Numbered from the stretch's first letter, positions 15,264 through 24,466 are shown. The stretch: 39,117 nucleotides of DNA from Bacteriovoracaceae bacterium (GCA_025210745.1 JAOARC010000027.1:1-39117); one strand, 5' to 3'. Numbers and translations are program-made. The notes: generated from the sequence alone by a model not told the origin.

Positions 15264-17894
15264 TTATAAACTACTTTCTATCTGTCTATTAAGGTCATTT
15301 AAAATACTTGTATTAGGAGTGACATGTCCAATATTTCCAAAGTACTTATGAAGATTCCCTTGTTCTTGATTATTAAGAGCAAGGTGAACTTTTTTCATGA
15401 ATTTTTTGTACTTAATTCTTTTTTTTCTGCTTGGAATATTACTTAACTTAAAGCCATCAACATAGGGCTCTACTTCATATTCTCCGGTGTCATTGTTAAA
15501 GCTTAGAAGAAGTTTGAGATCGTTATTTTTACTTCGCAGAATGAAGGTATTTTTCTCTTTAATAAGTTCAATAAAATCTTTTACTGAGCCTCCTGAACGA
15601 TCAATTCTTTCAATTGCTTCGTCATTAAGAAAATTTATATCCTCTTCAATATTCTTTCCCGTTAGAGTTATCTGTGGCAGAACTTTTTGTTCATCTTCCG
15701 ACATTCCCTGAAACTCTTGTGCAATTTTAGGGTGGGCAAATGCCCAGGACTTTGTAATGGAAGTAGGTTTTTTACTTATTTTGTTGTTGTAGTCAAAGTA
15801 ATCCTTTGCAAAGGTTTCTTTTAAGGCATTGTTACTATAATTAGAGTTATAATTATTTTCTATGTGTCTTGAGATATCTTTAAAATTATTAAAACTATCA
15901 TTTTTTGGCGTTGTACTTACTTCAGCCGCTTTAAAATCATCCTCGTTTTCAATTGCATATTTACTTGAAAAATTATGATCAACTCTGTCTTGTTCATCAG
16001 ATTTTGTAGAAGTTTTAGATTGCTCACTAATAGAAGAAATGGGAGAGTTGTCACTTGCAATCTTTCTGTTTTCAATTTCAGTCTGAACAGCATTATTAAA
16101 GCTTTCCATCGGATAGTTATCAGCAACTGTTGCTCCCTGAATGATTATTTTTTTATCTTTTTTATTATATTTAATCGGTCTATCTAAATTTGATTTTTTA
16201 TGAGTTTCGGAAAATACATTCTTTTTAGAAGAATTTGTATTTAAATTACCTGATATATATGGAGTAGAAGTTTTAACTTCAATGATATCTTCTTCTTTTG
16301 CTGCTTTTTTAAACTCTTTTTTGGTTCCGAAGATGCTGTTTACGGCAAACTTATTATTACTGATAGAGTAGAATGGATTACTGACTTTATCTATGTCTTT
16401 AACTTCTAGACCTTGTTCTTTTGCAACCTTTTTAATAATTTCAGCTTTCTTATGACTTGATTTTAAGATTGCGCTGTATGATCTAAGGTATGAGCAGTAT
16501 TCACCTAAGTTTGCTTCGGACCGGATTGAACTTTTTTCATAAACAACAGATTTTCCATCTCGTGGAATTGGTGTTTCCAAAACTGGAAAATCATCATTGT
16601 TGACTGTTGGGCATTGATCTCTTAGTTTTGTATCGATATTCTTTATTTGCTCATTAAGAGGGGCGCCAAGGTTTGGTATATTTTTGCATAGATATGCTCT
16701 TGTTTTTAAACTTTTATCTTTAAATGAGTTTCTGGCTAAGTCTTTTGTGGTATACTTGCTATCTGCTTCGTGATTATGATAATCCAACTTTTTAATAAAG
16801 TCAGAATCTATACTTTTTGAATCACTATTTTCTTTAACTTCATTACAGTAATAATTAATTGCACCTAAGTCTTCAGCGCTTACTTCTTTTAAAAAGAATT
16901 CGTCTTTGTTTGTACTATCGTTTAACGAAGGAGAGCCTTTTGAACATAAAATCTGCTTTGTATTATTAAATAAGTCATTACATTTTTTTGCAATTCGATC
17001 TCTTTCATACTTTAAGCTTGAATCACTATTTAGTTTATTGTTTAAATTTGCAAGTATATCACCTTCTAAAAGAGTTTGAATTTCATCTTGATTATCTAAG
17101 TTTAGCAATCTTGATAATTGTGGATCTAATGTTGAGTTGTCTATAATTTTTTGTATATTTTCATAATTAGATAAGCAATCCTTGCATTTTTCATCAAAAA
17201 TAGAGTTTATAATCCTATCTTTAAGTGTACCACTATCGGTAGTTTTTAATGGACCTTGTACAATATTCAATACGAAAGCTAAGTCTGATCTTGCTTTGTT
17301 GAAATATATTACCTCTGAAACATTGTCGGGAATATTACAACTTGATTTATATATACATCCATTTCTATTTATAAGCTCTTGTTCGTCATCGTTATTATTA
17401 CATTTATTATCAGTATTGATCGGGCTTGTTTTTGTCAATAGCTCTCTTTTTAGTAACTCTGAGCTTTTGTTAATTTTAGAAATAGCTTTTTTAAACAACT
17501 TTGGGTTTTCACATCTAGCCGGAGCTGTAAGTTTCTCGATATTACACTCAAGAATAGGTTTTTGATCATTATTAGCTTTACCAGAAAGGGCTTGTTGTGA
17601 TTGATAGTAAGATAGATCATCAGCTATAGAAAATAAAGATTTCTGAAACTCCTGATCAATTCTATCAATAGCAATCTTTTCATAGTCTTTTTTTGAAGGC
17701 TTGTTGGAAATCTTTGCTTCAAGTGAGCTATTGTGACATGAACAATAATTAAATTCTGTATTCGTTTTTGCTTCTTCTTTGCAAAAAGCAGTACTTATTG
17801 ATAAGTGTTCTGTAGATACAAGCTTATCAGAGATCCTTTCACACTCTGAAAAAACACTAATTGAATATATTAATATAATTAAATATTTTATAAT
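15264..17894 (-). CDS. Large secreted Cys-containing protein, apparent ATT start
   Basis: Open frame of 876 residues read from ATT at 17894. The first in-frame TTG is at 17498, but the 132 codons before it are stop-free, protein-like and begin with a signal peptide (IKYLIILIYSISVFS, then ECER). No ATG, GTG, TTG or CTG occurs in frame between the upstream stop TAA and 17498. ATT 17894 lies 7 nt after AAAAGG and overlaps the upstream gene's stop. The first half has Cys in short motifs (YCSCHN, LECN, ARCEN, NKCNNN, KCKDC); the middle is Ser/Asn/Lys-rich and likely disordered (about 500-690); a compact C-terminal part (about 725-876) ends the protein. No family recognised. Predicted periplasmic or secreted. 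Confidence 0.72.
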   Translation of the reverse strand: MIKYLIILIYSISVFSECERISDKLVSTEHLSISTAFCKEEAKTNTEFNYCSCHNSSLEAKISNKPSKKDYEKIAIDRIDQEFQKSLFSIADDLSYYQSQQALSGKANNDQKPILECNIEKLTAPARCENPKLFKKAISKINKSSELLKRELLTKTSPINTDNKCNNNDDEQELINRNGCIYKSSCNIPDNVSEVIYFNKARSDLAFVLNIVQGPLKTTDSGTLKDRIINSIFDEKCKDCLSNYENIQKIIDNSTLDPQLSRLLNLDNQDEIQTLLEGDILANLNNKLNSDSSLKYERDRIAKKCNDLFNNTKQILCSKGSPSLNDSTNKDEFFLKEVSAEDLGAINYYCNEVKENSDSKSIDSDFIKKLDYHNHEADSKYTTKDLARNSFKDKSLKTRAYLCKNIPNLGAPLNEQIKNIDTKLRDQCPTVNNDDFPVLETPIPRDGKSVVYEKSSIRSEANLGEYCSYLRSYSAILKSSHKKAEIIKKVAKEQGLEVKDIDKVSNPFYSISNNKFAVNSIFGTKKEFKKAAKEEDIIEVKTSTPYISGNLNTNSSKKNVFSETHKKSNLDRPIKYNKKDKKIIIQGATVADNYPMESFNNAVQTEIENRKIASDNSPISSISEQSKTSTKSDEQDRVDHNFSSKYAIENEDDFKAAEVSTTPKNDSFNNFKDISRHIENNYNSNYSNNALKETFAKDYFDYNNKISKKPTSITKSWAFAHPKIAQEFQGMSEDEQKVLPQITLTGKNIEEDINFLNDEAIERIDRSGGSVKDFIELIKEKNTFILRSKNNDLKLLLSFNNDTGEYEVEPYVDGFKLSNIPSRKKRIKYKKFMKKVHLALNNQEQGNLHKYFGNIGHVTPNTSILNDLNRQIESSL

Positions 17895-18532
17895 TCTTCT
17901 GCCTTTTTAGCACCACAATGAACTAAACCTGATCTAATTTCTTTTAGTCTTTTTATATCATATTGAACGTGATTATTTTCATCCTCAATAATAAGATCTA
18001 AATAATCTACAATAGTTTCTTTTTTTTCATCAATCATATCATAGGCATTTAAATCTAGCTTTTTTGAAGCATCATCTGTACAACCAGTTTTATATAGATA
18101 TTTTTCAACAAATGCATAGTTTCCAATTTGAATATTATATTTAAAATATGAGACTTTGCTTCGTATGGGGTTGTGTTTCGTATCTGTACAAACGATTTTG
18201 TCTAAGTGAGTATTAAAAAAATTAACAACTTCATAGCTATCTACTGTAGGCTCGCTGCTATTTGTATCCTTTCCTAGAATCTCTAGTACTTGTTGCCTTG
18301 TCACTTCAACAGTATCTTTAGATCCAATGGATAAAGCTAGTTTCATACACATTTTCATGATAAGATTTTTGCTTAAGTTATTTGGAGCTGGATCTAGATT
18401 TAAATTTTCGGTTATTTTCATCGCTGAGCTAGCAAAATTAACAGTATCTTCATTTCCTACAGTGGCGTGTTGGCAAGTCTCTTTTGCATTAATTGAGCTT
18501 ATTATAAGCATTATTGCTATTAATAACTTCAT
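17888..18532 (-). CDS. Secreted protein with ankyrin-like C-terminal half
   Basis: Protein of 214 residues with signal peptide MKLLIAIMLIISSINA then KETC. Six Cys in the mature part suggest disulfides. Residues ~105-205 (NFFNTHLDKIVC ... YFKYNIQIGNYAFVEKYL ... LNAYDMIDEKKETIVDYLDL) have the helix-turn-helix rhythm and 'D-kkeT-vDYl' phrase seen in ankyrin-like repeats, but the match is loose. First gene of the minus-strand operon; its stop TAA at 17890-17888 is overlapped by the ATT start of the next gene. Divergent from the binding-protein gene at 18664. Confidence 0.7.
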   Translation of the reverse strand: MKLLIAIMLIISSINAKETCQHATVGNEDTVNFASSAMKITENLNLDPAPNNLSKNLIMKMCMKLALSIGSKDTVEVTRQQVLEILGKDTNSSEPTVDSYEVVNFFNTHLDKIVCTDTKHNPIRSKVSYFKYNIQIGNYAFVEKYLYKTGCTDDASKKLDLNAYDMIDEKKETIVDYLDLIIEDENNHVQYDIKRLKEIRSGLVHCGAKKAEEL

Positions 18533-18663
18533 ATTGTGTACCTACTAATTTGGTTTACTTTTTATTTATATCGGTAAGTTTTTCCGAACAATTTAGGGGT
18601 ATTTTTGTTTAATTGTTTAAGAGTCGAAAAGGTAAATATTGTTAAAGCTGTGGAGAATGTATT

Positions 18664-19635
18664 TTGTTTAAGTATTTTATGTGTATATTAGTTTTTTCAT
18701 TGAAAACTTATTCTTCAAGTTTTTCAATGCTTTCTTGGTGGGATTATTACAATAAGAGTGTGCTTGAAAAAGAAGATCAATTGACTGTTATTGAATATAG
18801 AACAGGAGATGTTGGCTTAACAAAAGCTATTTCTAATAAAGATCTTGATATATATATTATACCAGAGTGGATTGTCATTAAATTGCATGATATGGGAAAA
18901 TTGGACGATTCGATATTGAAAGATTTAAAGGCTAAGAGGGACTATATTAAGGCATTTAAGCTGGATAAGATAAGTTGTATTCCATACTTATGGGGAGTGA
19001 CAAGCTTTTATGCTAATGAAAAGGTAAGTAATTTTGAAGAGATGATCAAGTTAAAAATGAGAGGTCGCTCGGTTAGGTTCCTTGATGATAAGATGGAGTT
19101 TTTTTATCGGTTTCTTAAAGATTATAATCTTGAAAAGTGTTTTTATGCAAAAAAATTATCAAAGAAATGTGAGCAGAGAGTGAATTCTATCTTAAGTTCT
19201 GTAAAAACAGAAAACTTTAAGTCATCAATAGACGGAAATAGGACGTTTGATATTTACTACGGGTGGCATGGAGTTCTTGCACATACTTTAGATAAAAAAG
19301 AGAAGTACCAGTTTTTTATGCCTGAGTTGGAGCCGGTTGTTGGGTCAGACTATATTTGTATTTCAAAGAAAAAAAGAACTAGTACAGAAATTAAAAAACT
19401 TAAGATTTTTGTAGAGAATTTTTCGAGCAAAAAGAGTATTGCTATGCATTCGCGACAGACACTATATTTTTCCCCTTTTAAAAAAAATAATATTATTCCT
19501 CTTCCTAAAAAACTGAGTGATTTGTATTATATATCTAGAGGTTTCTTAACTAGAGATAACTATATTAAGGTAGGCACAAACAAAAAATACAACATAAAAC
19601 TAATAAACTATTTCTGGAAAAAAATAAGATTCTAA
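18664..19635 (+). CDS. Periplasmic solute-binding protein (PotD-like), sensor partner
   Basis: Protein of 323 residues: signal segment MFKYFMCILVFSLKTYSSS, then SMLSWWDYYNKSVLEKE, a form of the 'W.dY..p.vl' opening of spermidine/putrescine-type ABC binding proteins. DLDIYIIPEW and IPYLWGVTSFYANEKV correspond to lobe motifs of that family, and FDIYYGWHGVL to the second lobe. No permease or ATPase is adjacent; the next gene, overlapping by 1 nt (TAATG), is a membrane histidine kinase. This suggests ligand sensing, not transport. The start is TTG at 18664, 7 nt after GGAGA. The ligand is unknown. Confidence 0.78.
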   Translation: MFKYFMCILVFSLKTYSSSFSMLSWWDYYNKSVLEKEDQLTVIEYRTGDVGLTKAISNKDLDIYIIPEWIVIKLHDMGKLDDSILKDLKAKRDYIKAFKLDKISCIPYLWGVTSFYANEKVSNFEEMIKLKMRGRSVRFLDDKMEFFYRFLKDYNLEKCFYAKKLSKKCEQRVNSILSSVKTENFKSSIDGNRTFDIYYGWHGVLAHTLDKKEKYQFFMPELEPVVGSDYICISKKKRTSTEIKKLKIFVENFSSKKSIAMHSRQTLYFSPFKKNNIIPLPKKLSDLYYISRGFLTRDNYIKVGTNKKYNIKLINYFWKKIRF

Positions 19636-21782
19636 TGTTTGCTCATACTTCAATAAAGAAAATTGCGATATTTATTTTGATTCTATCGTCAGTTGTACCT
19701 GTTATTATCGCAATTTATTTTTTCTATAAACAGCTTTTGGGAGTTGAAAAATATGAAAACGAAAGGATTGAGCAAGAGATAAAACAAGAAAGAATTATTG
19801 TTGAAAATAGGCTTGAAAAAATTAACTTGTTGCTTAATAGTTTTATTGGAACAGACGAAGTTATTAATTTTTTAAGACTTAGTGATGATTTAAAAGACTA
19901 TGTAGAGACACAAATGTTTTCTCAATTTAGTGATATTTTTAAGGAGGATAAGAGGCAAATTAAATTAGAGCTTTTTCTAGATGATCAAATACTATCAAGT
20001 TATGGAAAGTTGAAAAAAGAAGATGTTATTTTTCTTACAAGATTGTTTGATATAGATGATCAAGATAAAATTGTTTCAGGTACTCGATATCGTGCTCTTT
20101 TGAGTGTGAGTAAAGAGCATCTTAAAGATGGCCTTATTCGAACGAGTGATATTGTATACAAAAATAAAGAAGTTCGGCTTAAGTACGATAAATCTCTTTT
20201 TAGTTTTTATACTTTGTATTCAATTAACTCTTTATACATCCTTTTAGGATTATTAATTTGTATTATTATTTCATATTTTTTATTACAAAAATTCTTTTTT
20301 AGCCCTTTTGACAAGCTGGCCTATAAGTTAAATGATAATAATATTTTAGAATCAGAAAAGAATGAGTTTAGTAAAGTTTTCGAATTGTTGGAAAATTATG
20401 AAAATTTATTAAAAACTAAAATATCAGCAGAGTTAAAACTTAATCTCTCAAAGCAGCTTGCCCACGATATTAGATCTCCTCTTGCGGCGTTAGATATGGC
20501 AATAAAGTCCCTAGATAAGGTAAGTCCAAAAGAGAGACAACTCATTAGACTTGCTATAAATAGAATTCATGATATCGCAAATAATTTAGTAGGAAAAAAC
20601 TCTGATTTTGTGGAGCAAAAGAATGAAAATACTATGCTCTCATCGATCATTAAATCTGTTGTTTCTGAAAAACGATCTGAGTATCGAGATCGCTCTGTTA
20701 TTATTGATTATATTTTTGATGATTCTCAGTATGGACTATTTTCTTGTATTGATAGCTTTAGTTTAAAAAGAGTAATTTCAAATTTGATTAATAATGCTGT
20801 AGAAGCAACAGATGATAATACTAGGATGACTTTTATAAAAATTTGGATCGAGTCTTGTGGAGATAAGAATATAATAAAAATTCAAGATAACGGTAAGGGG
20901 ATCTGTGACTCTATAAAAGATAAAGTCTTTGATAATGAGTTTAGCTATAATAAAGATGATGGAACAGGAATTGGTCTGTATCATGCGAAACAATATCTTG
21001 AACAAATAGGTGGAAGAATCTTTTTTGAATCTATAGTAGGCGAAGGTACACAGTTTTACATTGAACTAAAAAAAACAAATGCGCCAGATTCTTTCTTAAA
21101 AGAAATTGTCCTTGATATTGATACTCATCTTGTTATTGTTGATGATGATAAAAGTATCCATGAAATCTGGAAAAATAAATTAGATGGGATGGAGCTAAAG
21201 TATAGGCCAGTTTACTATTCTTCAGCAAAGCAATTTGTTGATGACTTTAAAGATAGTAAGAAAAAAACAACATTTATTTTTGACTATGAATTTATTGGAA
21301 GTGATTTAACTGGCCTTGATCTTATAGATATTTTTTTAGGAAATACAATATATCTTATAACTTCAAGGTATGATGAAGAGAATATACTAAGTTTTGTAAA
21401 AGATAAAAATATTCCTGTTTTAGATAAAGGTCTTCTTAGTTATGTTCCTTTAACTTTGAAAAACTATTCACATAACTTAGTTTTGATTGATGACGATGAA
21501 CTAATACATAAATTTTGGCAAATGGAAGCTAAGATAAAGGGTTATAATATCTATACCTACAAAAATATTGATGACTTTTTGGATAACTTTAATTTAAGCA
21601 ATAAAGATTCTCCCATTTATATTGATGTGAATTTAGGAAAAAATATTTGTGGTATTGAGCAGTCTAAGAGGATTTATGACTTAGGCTTTACTAATATTCA
21701 TTTAGCAACAGGATACTCTAAGAAAGACTTAGAATATCCTCGCTATATAAAATCTATTGTATCAAAAAGATTTCCGGTTTAG
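19635..21782 (+). CDS. Hybrid histidine kinase with two C-terminal receiver domains
   Basis: Membrane sensor of 715 residues. TM1 at about 9-30, an extracytoplasmic domain ~31-195, TM2 ~196-220. The dimerisation/phosphoacceptor H box is LAHDIRSPL with His277. The ATPase domain has the N box NLINNAVEA (383-391), DNGKGI (418-423) and GTGIGL (443-448). Receiver 1 (~497-610) has DDD 503-505, phospho-Asp550 and Lys598; receiver 2 (~613-715) has DDD 619-621, Asp664 and Lys711. There is no DNA-binding or other output domain and no cognate regulator gene nearby. The start overlaps the binding-protein stop, making a ligand-sensor/kinase pair. The stop overlaps scoB tail to tail by 4 nt. Confidence 0.93.
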   Translation: MFAHTSIKKIAIFILILSSVVPVIIAIYFFYKQLLGVEKYENERIEQEIKQERIIVENRLEKINLLLNSFIGTDEVINFLRLSDDLKDYVETQMFSQFSDIFKEDKRQIKLELFLDDQILSSYGKLKKEDVIFLTRLFDIDDQDKIVSGTRYRALLSVSKEHLKDGLIRTSDIVYKNKEVRLKYDKSLFSFYTLYSINSLYILLGLLICIIISYFLLQKFFFSPFDKLAYKLNDNNILESEKNEFSKVFELLENYENLLKTKISAELKLNLSKQLAHDIRSPLAALDMAIKSLDKVSPKERQLIRLAINRIHDIANNLVGKNSDFVEQKNENTMLSSIIKSVVSEKRSEYRDRSVIIDYIFDDSQYGLFSCIDSFSLKRVISNLINNAVEATDDNTRMTFIKIWIESCGDKNIIKIQDNGKGICDSIKDKVFDNEFSYNKDDGTGIGLYHAKQYLEQIGGRIFFESIVGEGTQFYIELKKTNAPDSFLKEIVLDIDTHLVIVDDDKSIHEIWKNKLDGMELKYRPVYYSSAKQFVDDFKDSKKKTTFIFDYEFIGSDLTGLDLIDIFLGNTIYLITSRYDEENILSFVKDKNIPVLDKGLLSYVPLTLKNYSHNLVLIDDDELIHKFWQMEAKIKGYNIYTYKNIDDFLDNFNLSNKDSPIYIDVNLGKNICGIEQSKRIYDLGFTNIHLATGYSKKDLEYPRYIKSIVSKRFPV

Positions 21783-22435
21783 AAACTAAGTTCTTCTATT
21801 TCACCTTCAACAACAAGTTGAGCTTCAGTCTTTTCAATAATCTCTTCAACCGAAACACCAGGAGCTCTTTTAAGTAGATGAAACTTACCATCTCTAAGCT
21901 CCATTACAGCTAGATCAGTTACTACTTTTTTAACACAGTTTACACCTGTAAGAGGTAGGCTGCATTTTTTTAATATTTTTGATTGACCATGCTTATTAGC
22001 ATGAGTCATTGCTACGATAATATTTTCAGCGCCAGCAACTAAGTCCATGGCACCCCCCATACCTTTGACAAGTTTTCCCGGGATCATCCATGAGGCAATA
22101 TTTCCACTTTGATCGATTTCAAAAGCACCAAGAACTGTTAGGTCTACATGGCCACCTCTAATCATTGCAAAGCTTTCTGCCGAGCTAAAAAAAGCAGCTC
22201 CATCAATAGCGGTTACAGTTTGCTTTCCAGCATTGATTAAATCTGCATCAACACTTTGTTCATCAGGAAATTCTCCCATTCCTAAAAGACCATTTTCCGA
22301 TTGAAGCATAATTTGAATATCATCTGGAACATAGTTAGCTACTAGAGTAGGTATACCAATTCCAAGATTTACATAATATCCATCTTTTAATTCTTTTGCG
22401 ATCGTTTGTGCTATTTGTTCTTTTGATAATGCCAT
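21779..22435 (-). CDS. scoB: Succinyl-CoA:3-ketoacid CoA-transferase subunit B
   Basis: Subunit of 218 residues that moves CoA between succinyl-CoA and acetoacetate (ketone-body or short-chain acid use). YYVNLGIGIPTLVANYVP (20-37), QSENGLLGMG with the catalytic Glu in SENG, AESFAMIRGGHVDLTVLGAFEID and GKLVKGMGGAMDLV are class I CoA-transferase B-subunit signatures. Normal length. It follows scoA by 2 nt. The 3' end overlaps the kinase gene by 4 nt, so no terminator space exists between the convergent genes. Confidence 0.95.
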   Translation of the reverse strand: MALSKEQIAQTIAKELKDGYYVNLGIGIPTLVANYVPDDIQIMLQSENGLLGMGEFPDEQSVDADLINAGKQTVTAIDGAAFFSSAESFAMIRGGHVDLTVLGAFEIDQSGNIASWMIPGKLVKGMGGAMDLVAGAENIIVAMTHANKHGQSKILKKCSLPLTGVNCVKKVVTDLAVMELRDGKFHLLKRAPGVSVEEIIEKTEAQLVVEGEIEELSF

Positions 22436-22437
22436 GA

Positions 22438-23139
22438 TTAACCCTTAACCGTTCTTTGCTCAATTCTTTTTTCAAAGCTTCCTTTGATGATTCTATCTAC
22501 ATAGATACCTGGTGTATGAATAAAGTTTGGATCAAGCTGCCCTGGTTCAACAATTTGCTCAACTTCTACAACAGTAATTTTACCAGCTGTTGCAATCATT
22601 GGATTAAAGTTAGCCGCAGTATATTTAAACATAAGGTTTCCAAACTTATCGGCTTTCCATGCTTTTACTAATGCGAAGTCAGCTTTTGGATATGCATGCT
22701 CTAATACATAATCTCTACCATTAATATTTTTAGTTTCTTTATCATTGGCCACATCTGTTCCAAAACAAGTTGCTGTATAAAAGGCTGGAATTCCAGCTCC
22801 TGCCGCTCTAATTTTTTCAGCTAGAGTTCCTTGCGGCGTAAGTTCAACTTCCATTTCACCACTTAAGAAAAGTTCTTCAAATAATTTGTTCTCTCCAACA
22901 TAAGATCCAATCATTTTTTTGATCTGTCTTTTTTCTAAAAGCTTTCCAAGGCCAAAACCATCAACTCCAGCATTGTTTGAAATACAAGTTAATTCTTTGA
23001 CTCCAGTATCCGCTACTTTTTGAATTAATCCTTCAGGTATTCCGCAAAGGCCAAAGCCTCCAACCATAAGTAACATACCATCTGAAATACCTGCTAAAGC
23101 TTCATCATAGCTTGTAACAACTTTGTTTAGACCACTCAT
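22438..23139 (-). CDS. scoA: Succinyl-CoA:3-ketoacid CoA-transferase subunit A
   Basis: Subunit of 233 residues pairing with scoB. The glycine motif GGFGLCGIPEGLI (27-39), ISNNAGVDGFGLG, GSYVGENKLFEE, ELTPQGTLAEKIRAAGAGIPAFYT and GNLMFKYTAANFNP are conserved A-subunit blocks. The ATG at 23139 overlaps the stop of the small upstream exported-protein gene as ATGA, so expression is coupled to it. Confidence 0.95.
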   Translation of the reverse strand: MSGLNKVVTSYDEALAGISDGMLLMVGGFGLCGIPEGLIQKVADTGVKELTCISNNAGVDGFGLGKLLEKRQIKKMIGSYVGENKLFEELFLSGEMEVELTPQGTLAEKIRAAGAGIPAFYTATCFGTDVANDKETKNINGRDYVLEHAYPKADFALVKAWKADKFGNLMFKYTAANFNPMIATAGKITVVEVEQIVEPGQLDPNFIHTPGIYVDRIIKGSFEKRIEQRTVKG

Positions 23140-23474
23140 ATTGGTTCTCCATTATTTTTTTTATTTATATCAGTACATTCTGTGAGCTTTATATCAAACT
23201 TATTAATTTGAATTCTTCCCGTGCCATGTATTCTATTAAGATAAAACTTAATTTGGTTAGATGAATATAAGTAAGCATCTTGTTTAACGATGAGTTTGTC
23301 ATCGATTAGAACAGGAGATGGTTTTTTATTTTCAATAAAAACAAGATAGTTTTCTATGTTATTTTTGGATCTTAGAAGTGCAAAGTCAGTATTTGGAAAA
23401 TCAGTTTTACATGTTGTTATATAACTTGAAAAAGCTGGAACTAGGTAAAGTAGTGATATAAATAATATTTTCAT
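23136..23474 (-). CDS. Small exported protein coupled to scoA
   Basis: Protein of 112 residues with signal peptide MKILFISLLYLVPAFSS. The mature part has two Cys (TTCKT, TECTD) and predicted beta strands (YLVFIENKKPSPVLIDDKLIV). No family recognised. It overlaps the scoA start by 4 nt (ATGA), an odd partner for a cytoplasmic CoA-transferase. The ribosome site is weak. Confidence 0.65.
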   Translation of the reverse strand: MKILFISLLYLVPAFSSYITTCKTDFPNTDFALLRSKNNIENYLVFIENKKPSPVLIDDKLIVKQDAYLYSSNQIKFYLNRIHGTGRIQINKFDIKLTECTDINKKNNGEPI

Positions 23475-23539
23475 GAAACTATTCTATATAGGACAATCTT
23501 AGTTGTAAAAGAATTAGCTACTATCATAGTATTTTTATT

Positions 23540-24466
23540 TTAGAATATTGAGTAATAACTTCCAATACTAGACTCAATATCATCTAGTTTCGATGTTTGG
23601 TCTGAGTTATAAATAATAATTTCAGAAATATTCATATCAGTAGCTCTTTGTGCTGGCACTGTGTTATTAACCCAAGAGCCAATACCAAGAGGATTGCTTT
23701 GAGTTGCCGTTGCAGTTACAGCTCCAGAGTTTCTTGATGGGTAGTTATTGTTTAGCCAAATAGAATGAGTTGTAGCTACTCTTTGATTTGCGATAAGTGT
23801 TAATTGTGAGCTTGTTACAGAAACAAATCTTCCATATGGAACGCTTGATTCTTTTACTCCACCTCCGAAGTTTCCAAAAGTATTTTCTCTTCCAAACCAT
23901 AATCCCTGTGTGTAACTATGATCTATTATCCTTTCATATTGTGTAGAACTTGAATTATCACTAAAAATAACAAACATAGTCCAATCATTTAAAGAAAAGG
24001 AGTTAATCGTTGTCATTGAAGATAAATTAAATAAAACAGAAGCTATAGTATTTTTAGTTATTAGTGAGCCAGTACTAACTATCATGGGTTGAAGAGAAGT
24101 ATTTGGTTGTGCCGCATGATTTGAATTAGGGCTTTGGTCATACCATGTACGAACAAATCCATTTGAACCTCCAACAAATGCTAATAATGTAGTTATGTCT
24201 AGTTCATTTCCATCAAATGCAATATCTTGTTCAGCATTATCAGATGATCTTCTTACTCTAATACAGGGACCCGTATAAGAAGAGTTTAGTTTTCTTAATG
24301 AAAATGCCATATAAGGTTGCGGAATTTGTACTGTAGAACTTACTGATGTGTTGTCAGAAGAAATAATATCTCCTAGGAGACTATCTGATTTGAAGTTAGC
24401 TGTCGGGTTACAAGAGCTAGCAATAAGACTAAATGAAAAGATAAAAAATAGAGATAGTTTATTCAT
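23540..24466 (-). CDS. Lipoprotein with arabinofuranosidase-B-like/LamG-like fold
   Basis: Protein of 308 residues. The signal peptide has lipobox IASSC (Cys19). Residues ~50-115 (AFSLRKLNSSYTGPCIRVRR, AEQDIAFDG, LDITTLLAFVGGSNGFVRTW, YDQSPNSNHA) match the opening of the alpha-L-arabinofuranosidase B catalytic-domain family (AbfB), which also occurs in non-enzymatic surface and phage proteins. The remainder (WTMFVIFSD ... ISEIIIYNSDQTSKLDDIES) is a concanavalin-A-like/LamG strand pattern. The probable role is carbohydrate or surface binding at the outer membrane; catalysis is not shown. Confidence 0.72.
   Translation of the reverse strand: MNKLSLFFIFSFSLIASSCNPTANFKSDSLLGDIISSDNTSVSSTVQIPQPYMAFSLRKLNSSYTGPCIRVRRSSDNAEQDIAFDGNELDITTLLAFVGGSNGFVRTWYDQSPNSNHAAQPNTSLQPMIVSTGSLITKNTIASVLFNLSSMTTINSFSLNDWTMFVIFSDNSSSTQYERIIDHSYTQGLWFGRENTFGNFGGGVKESSVPYGRFVSVTSSQLTLIANQRVATTHSIWLNNNYPSRNSGAVTATATQSNPLGIGSWVNNTVPAQRATDMNISEIIIYNSDQTSKLDDIESSIGSYYSIF

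Noticed and set aside
17182..17565. 127-codon plus-strand frame opposite the large secreted protein
   Set aside because: Lies fully antisense to a better-supported gene; composition is the Leu/Ser/Phe-rich mirror of Lys/Asn/Ser codons.
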